Origin: Stichopus chloronotus
Taxonomy: Eukaryota; Echinodermata; Holothuroidea; Aspidochirotida; Stichopodidae
Assembly (NCBI GenBank): GCA_021234535.1
Contig: CM037832.1
Span: 4,075,359-4,139,358 of the forward strand
DNA: 64,000 nucleotides
Direction of reading: 5' to 3'
Shown here: positions 62,501-64,000 of the stretch, in pieces
Position numbering within the stretch: the stretch's first letter is position 1
How the letters are laid out: each line of letters begins with the position of its first letter
The notes under the pieces: generated by a model
What the model saw: the letters and a program-made list of their open reading frames with translations, nothing else
Told to the model about the DNA's origin: nothing
The model's database searches: none
Position numbers and translations under genes: made by a program

Positions 62501-64000
62501 TAAGAGTAGACCGCTGTTAAAACCACCTCATAGAATGCCAGGTGCTACGCCTGCAGTTTGAGAGATCATTTTGCAGTTTGGTGATTCTCATTGACACTCT
62601 GTCAACATGTCTGTAATTTTCAACGTGTGTGCCTTGAGTTGGAAACCACAGAAGGATGTTGTTCTGTCTTAGGACGGGTCACCACAAATCCCATGCTTTC
62701 ATGTTCCTTTGCGTTGTCTCTTCCAGTGCAAACTTGCAGTTGGTAGCAGTCTACTGTTAACAACAGCTGGTAACTGAAACCGCTTAAAAACAAATGCAGT
62801 AGCACAGCATACAGGAAGACAGTATTTGTACACAAGGTCTTCATATTCCAAGTAAAACCTTTCTGCTTTGCATTTTGTGTGTGTCTTGTCAGGACCATTT
62901 GACTTTGTTTAGTATCCTACATATGACAAATTGTCTCATCATCAATTTGAAAACTTATATGGAAGGCTCTTTCAGTTTCATTTTCCTAGTCATAGCTTTG
63001 TTGTTAATGGGTTAAGTAAATCTTTTAACTTCTTTGAATCTAAAATATTGTGGCATTTATCCTATCAACGGGATTGTATTATTCTGATGGCGGTTATTCT
63101 TTTCAAACTTGTGGCTGAGACCAAAACCAAAATTTTTTTTTTATCTAGCTGCATTTTAACTGTGAATCAAGTAAGTGTAAGTGCTGTTTACAGGTCAAAC
63201 AAATACTTTGTATATTCTAAAAGGGCTAAAACTTTCATACAAACTGGAGTTGACGCTGTTTTTTCTGTGTTAATAGTAAGCACAAGCACAGTAGCATTAC
63301 AAAAATTGCATGACTTGTCACATTGATATGGAGTGATAAAACTATATGGAGGGAAATATGAAAAAGGGCAGGACAGACAAAGGTGGTTGCATAATGATAA
63401 AGTTTGTATGGAGGGAAGGAAGGGGACATACATAGGCAGCAATGTAGGGATGGCATCGGGATGGAGGGAAGGATGGGGCAGGGGTAGAACTGACATAAAT
63501 GGTTTTATTGGTTTGATTCAGTGGGTAGCTCATCTGAGTGTTTTGCCACTGCAGTATTTACCCAAACAGTTATTTAATTCCTGACATCGTGGACACATTC
63601 TCACCTCTGCTGCACATGTGTGGTAAGCTATCAGATCTGAAAGCAAAGATGTACTTTTTGTGCCTTATGCCATAGAAACCTGCACTCATACTTACTTGGG
63701 GATGTCACCAACGAGGGAGATCAGCAGCGAGACGCTGCTGCTGCTGTTAATGGAGAGGGGCAAGAGGTTGGAGCAGAGGATGAAGTACATCAAGAGAATG
63801 AATTAAACCCACCAGAGGAAGATGGAGTAGATGTGGAATATATGGGAGCAGTTGGCGGTACAGAACCCTCAGAGGCAGAGAACCAGTATGACCAGAGCAC
63901 TCAAACATCTGAAGAGACGTTACGCCAGAGGGTGCATTCGACGTCTTCTTCCTCGTCCGACCTCGTCCTGCACCAGGTCAGGCAAGACGACGCTGCCAGC
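36306..64000 (+). CDS. MARCHF6: MARCHF6/TEB4 RING-CH E3 ubiquitin ligase (5' 14 coding exons; continues beyond window)
   Basis: Fourteen coding exons total 2016 nt, with all phases matching: the first 672 codons of a protein about 910 residues long in humans. MARCHF6 (yeast Doa10) is a polytopic ER-membrane E3 ligase of ER-associated degradation; it also acts on sterol-pathway enzymes. The N-terminal RING-CH finger is intact as C4HC3: Cys11, Cys14, Cys28, Cys30, His38, Cys41, Cys54 and Cys57. Hydrophobic segments follow at about residues 90-112, 140-160, 285-306, 328-350, 365-390, 420-442 and 475-500. Between them are an acidic Gln/Asn-rich loop (about 168-256) and the highly conserved [20 protein letters not shown] segment. 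The segment around 446-500 ([18 protein letters not shown]) belongs to the TEB4-Doa10 conserved domain. The remaining C-terminal membrane segments lie past 64000. Confidence 0.95.
36567..37340. mobile_element. hAT-type non-autonomous element, 774 bp
   Basis: Perfect 12-bp terminal inverted repeats CAGTGGCGGCGC are flanked by an 8-bp direct duplication CGTCTAGC at 36559-36566 and 37341-37348. An 8-bp duplication with CAG-type ends is the hAT signature. The interior has no transposase. It carries a GT microsatellite and GC-rich CCCCTGGACCCC repeats. It lies in MARCHF6 intron 1, 240 bp after exon 1. Confidence 0.93.
36936..36984. repeat. GT/TATG microsatellite
   Basis: Interrupted (TG)n with TATG steps inside the hAT-type element. 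Confidence 0.9.
37410..37511. repeat. Inverted repeat / hairpin
   Basis: Two arms of about 40 bp (37410-37449 and 37472-37511) are near-complementary around a 22-bp spacer. The arms contain GAATTTAGAATCC and GTGACCAC. It looks like a small foldback MITE. Related words occur at 41098. Confidence 0.75.
37850..38110. repeat. Low-complexity TCTGTTCTATTC / TTTCTTTTTAT repeats
   Basis: Short repeats of CATCTGTTCTATTC and then of GTTTCTTTTTATAGTCATG are arranged in tandem. Open frames here are by-products. Confidence 0.6.
38180..39791 (-). pseudogene. Merlin (ISXO2-like) transposase remnant
   Basis: Exon 1 (39791-39559) encodes an N-terminal part with a CPTC zinc-ribbon piece. It ends at a GTAAGA donor in phase 2. 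Exon 2 begins at 39064 after GAAATGCAG and joins in frame to WRYRSSKP. Then come IEIDESKF (first catalytic Asp), [10 protein letters not shown] (second Asp), the [17 protein letters not shown] block and a C-terminal GYLGEHLW segment. These are signatures of the ISXO2-like DDE transposase of Merlin elements. It is dead: a TGA near 38860, a frameshift near 38700 and an expanded CAT microsatellite break it. I could not identify its terminal repeats. It lies antisense in MARCHF6 intron 1. Confidence 0.85.
38468..38507. repeat. (ATG)n microsatellite inside Merlin remnant
   Basis: About twelve ATG triplets (CAT on the transposase strand) follow directly after the conserved TNH of the transposase. 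Confidence 0.9.
39800..42235. other. MARCHF6 intron 1, no further gene seen
   Basis: AT-rich single-copy text with GGCCTAGG-type words near 42080-42150. No supportable coding region. Confidence 0.45.
42330..42545. repeat. Degenerate GGGGCAATTGTCCAGG-type repeat
   Basis: Short units based on GTCCAGGGGGCACTTGTCC drift along the stretch. The 137-codon frame at 42241-42654 is produced by this low-complexity sequence. Confidence 0.5.
43715..43814 (+). CDS. MARCHF6: MARCHF6 exon 2 (RING-CH first half)
   Basis: Residues 9-40 hold Cys11, Cys14, Cys28, Cys30 and His38 of the C4HC3 finger. The donor is GTGAGT. Confidence 0.97.
44637..44710 (+). CDS. MARCHF6: MARCHF6 exon 3 (RING-CH second half)
   Basis: Residues 41-65, LVQWLKHS and EYCELC, supply Cys41, Cys54 and Cys57. 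The acceptor is TTTCATTTCAG and the donor is GTAAGT. Confidence 0.97.
44940..45130 (+). repeat. GGTCAAAGGTCA-family repeat, 1-2 units
   Basis: It contains TAGGTCAAAGGTCATTTGAT, then GAAAACCTTGTAAACATAAC and ATCTCAAGA. It lies in intron 3. Confidence 0.7.
47751..47894 (+). CDS. MARCHF6: MARCHF6 exon 4
   Basis: It encodes [14 protein letters not shown] and then the first membrane segment, [16 protein letters not shown]. The donor is GTGAGT. Confidence 0.96.
49395..49467 (+). CDS. MARCHF6: MARCHF6 exon 5
   Basis: It starts with RIYRCLF, matching the family RIYKCLF. The rest is diverged. Phases fit on both sides and the donor is GTAAGT. Confidence 0.9.
50260..50715 (+). repeat. GGTCAAAGGTCA-family repeat, 3 units
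   Basis: Three units of about 145 bp each have GTGANGTCAAAGGTCAT, GGTCACCATAGGTCAAACTG, ACCTTGTAAAC and CTGATGTCATA in the same order. They sit in intron 5. Confidence 0.85.
50866..51118 (+). CDS. MARCHF6: MARCHF6 exon 6 (membrane segment and acidic loop)
   Basis: It encodes [20 protein letters not shown], then HGGGPDWLN and a Gln/Pro/Glu-rich cytosolic loop. The donor GTTAGA is weak; reading through it meets a stop within ten codons. Confidence 0.95.
51134..51333. repeat. GATGAAGGAGGGGT minisatellite, part 1
   Basis: Diverged units of about 15-16 bp based on GATGAAGGAGGGGT begin 16 bp after the exon 6 donor. The minus-strand frames with HPSFI repeats are by-products. Confidence 0.85.
51995..52512 (+). 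mobile_element. TTAA-flanked MITE, copy 2
   Basis: Terminal inverted repeats AGTGATTGCGTGCGTA and AGTGATTGCGTGTGTA (one mismatch in 16) are flanked by TTAA at 51991-51994 and 52513-52516. The interior matches copy 1 at 22.9 kb in reverse orientation. It has no transposase. Confidence 0.9.
52727..52833. repeat. GATGAAGGAGGGGT minisatellite, part 2
   Basis: The same unit as at 51134-51333, resumed after about 1.4 kb of other DNA that contains the TTAA element. Confidence 0.85.
53833..53932 (+). CDS. MARCHF6: MARCHF6 exon 7 (acidic loop)
   Basis: Asn/Glu/Asp-rich 33 codons ([16 protein letters not shown]) continue the cytosolic loop. The acceptor is CCTCTGTTAG and the donor is GTGGGC. Composition and phases fit; conservation is low, as in other species. 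Confidence 0.85.
55250..55396 (+). CDS. MARCHF6: MARCHF6 exon 8 (conserved pre-membrane segment)
   Basis: It encodes [17 protein letters not shown] and [15 protein letters not shown], nearly unchanged from vertebrate MARCHF6, and the start of a membrane segment. The donor is GTGAGG. Confidence 0.98.
55790..56100 (+). repeat. GGTCAAAGGTCA-family repeat, 2 units
   Basis: It contains GGGGGTCAAAGGTCATGTGA and a later AAAGGTCATTTGAGGTCATC block, with TCTCAAG tails. It lies in intron 8. Confidence 0.75.
57098..57237 (+). CDS. MARCHF6: MARCHF6 exon 9
   Basis: It encodes [19 protein letters not shown] and the membrane segment [10 protein letters not shown]. The donor GTATCC is weak, but joining to exon 10 preserves the family spacing exactly. 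Confidence 0.93.
57760..57903 (+). CDS. MARCHF6: MARCHF6 exon 10
   Basis: It encodes [17 protein letters not shown] and the conserved [13 protein letters not shown]. The donor is GTGAGT. Confidence 0.96.
57930..58168. repeat. 27-bp minisatellite after exon 10
   Basis: About nine units of AGTGCAGTGATAGACTTACA plus TGTGGCT start about 26 bp after the exon 10 donor. Confidence 0.85.
58355..58489 (+). CDS. MARCHF6: MARCHF6 exon 11
   Basis: It encodes [18 protein letters not shown] and [14 protein letters not shown]. The acceptor is TTTACTTTGCAG and the donor is GTGAGG. Confidence 0.97.
59812..60032 (+). CDS. MARCHF6: MARCHF6 exon 12 (TEB4-Doa10 domain)
   Basis: It encodes [20 protein letters not shown] and [12 protein letters not shown] text ([17 protein letters not shown]), with a membrane segment and LPYYINLY. 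The donor is GTGAGT. Confidence 0.98.
61240..61530 (+). repeat. GGTCAAAGGTCA-family repeat, 2 units
   Basis: Units contain TGGAGGTCAAAGGTCAGCAG and TGAAGGTCAAAGGTCAAATG, each with TTTTTGGTG before it. It lies in intron 12. Confidence 0.85.
62280..62417 (+). CDS. MARCHF6: MARCHF6 exon 13
   Basis: It encodes [20 protein letters not shown] and [14 protein letters not shown], almost identical to vertebrate MARCHF6. The donor is GTAAGT. Confidence 0.98.
63340..63490. repeat. Purine-rich GGAGGGAAGGATGGGG stretch
   Basis: Short GGAGGGAA and GGATGGGG words recur. The overlapping reading frames on both strands are by-products. Confidence 0.5.
63676..64000 (+). CDS. MARCHF6: MARCHF6 exon 14 (runs past window end)
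   Basis: It starts with NLHSYLLGD, which matches the conserved LHSYLLG. It then encodes a cytosolic loop rich in Glu, Gln and Asn, with a Ser run ([10 protein letters not shown]). No stop or donor is seen before 64000. Confidence 0.93.

Noticed and set aside
63188..63533. Minus-strand frames opposite the GGAGGGAAGG stretch
   Set aside because: By-products of the purine-rich repeat in MARCHF6 intron 13.

Overview
This is a eukaryotic, intron-rich, AT-rich genomic window with no bacterial or organellar features. Protein similarity recalled from family knowledge (HERPUD, ABHD4/5 and MARCHF6), exon phases typical of animal genes, and abundant hAT, Merlin, CR1-like and TTAA-type repeats point to a metazoan. 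I infer a marine invertebrate deuterostome, most likely an echinoderm, but the species is not proven by the sequence.

Layout: (1) about 0.6-1.6 kb, + strand: the 3' end of a HERPUD1/2-like ubiquitin-domain ER membrane protein gene. (2) 1.6-10.4 kb: intergenic DNA made largely of degenerate tandem arrays and a decayed LINE. (3) 27.4-10.4 kb, - strand: a complete ABHD4/ABHD5-type alpha/beta hydrolase gene that I assembled from eight coding exons. They total 1155 nt (384 codons plus stop), every junction phase agrees, and one exon is a 16-nt microexon. (4) 27.6-36.3 kb: an intergenic region between two divergent genes, with palindrome-rich arrays and a broken CR1-like retrotransposon. (5) 36.3 kb to the window end, + strand: the first 14 coding exons (672 codons, phases all consistent) of MARCHF6/TEB4, the Doa10-type RING-CH E3 ligase of the ER. 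The gene runs off the right edge. Its first intron holds a hAT-type element with a perfect 8-bp target duplication and a decayed Merlin transposase.

Biology: HERPUD proteins and MARCHF6 both act in ER-associated degradation, and ABHD4/5 proteins act on lipids at ER or lipid-droplet membranes. The three genes are otherwise unrelated and no shared regulation is visible.

Most unusual signal: several minisatellites start at or just after the 3' ends of coding exons. In the HERPUD-like gene and in two places in the ABHD gene the repeat unit itself contains exon sequence. Two of these arrays multiply a 5' splice site, and one multiplies the stop-codon region. Both ABHD arrays have an exact 50-bp unit. 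Two more arrays begin 16-30 bp after MARCHF6 donors.
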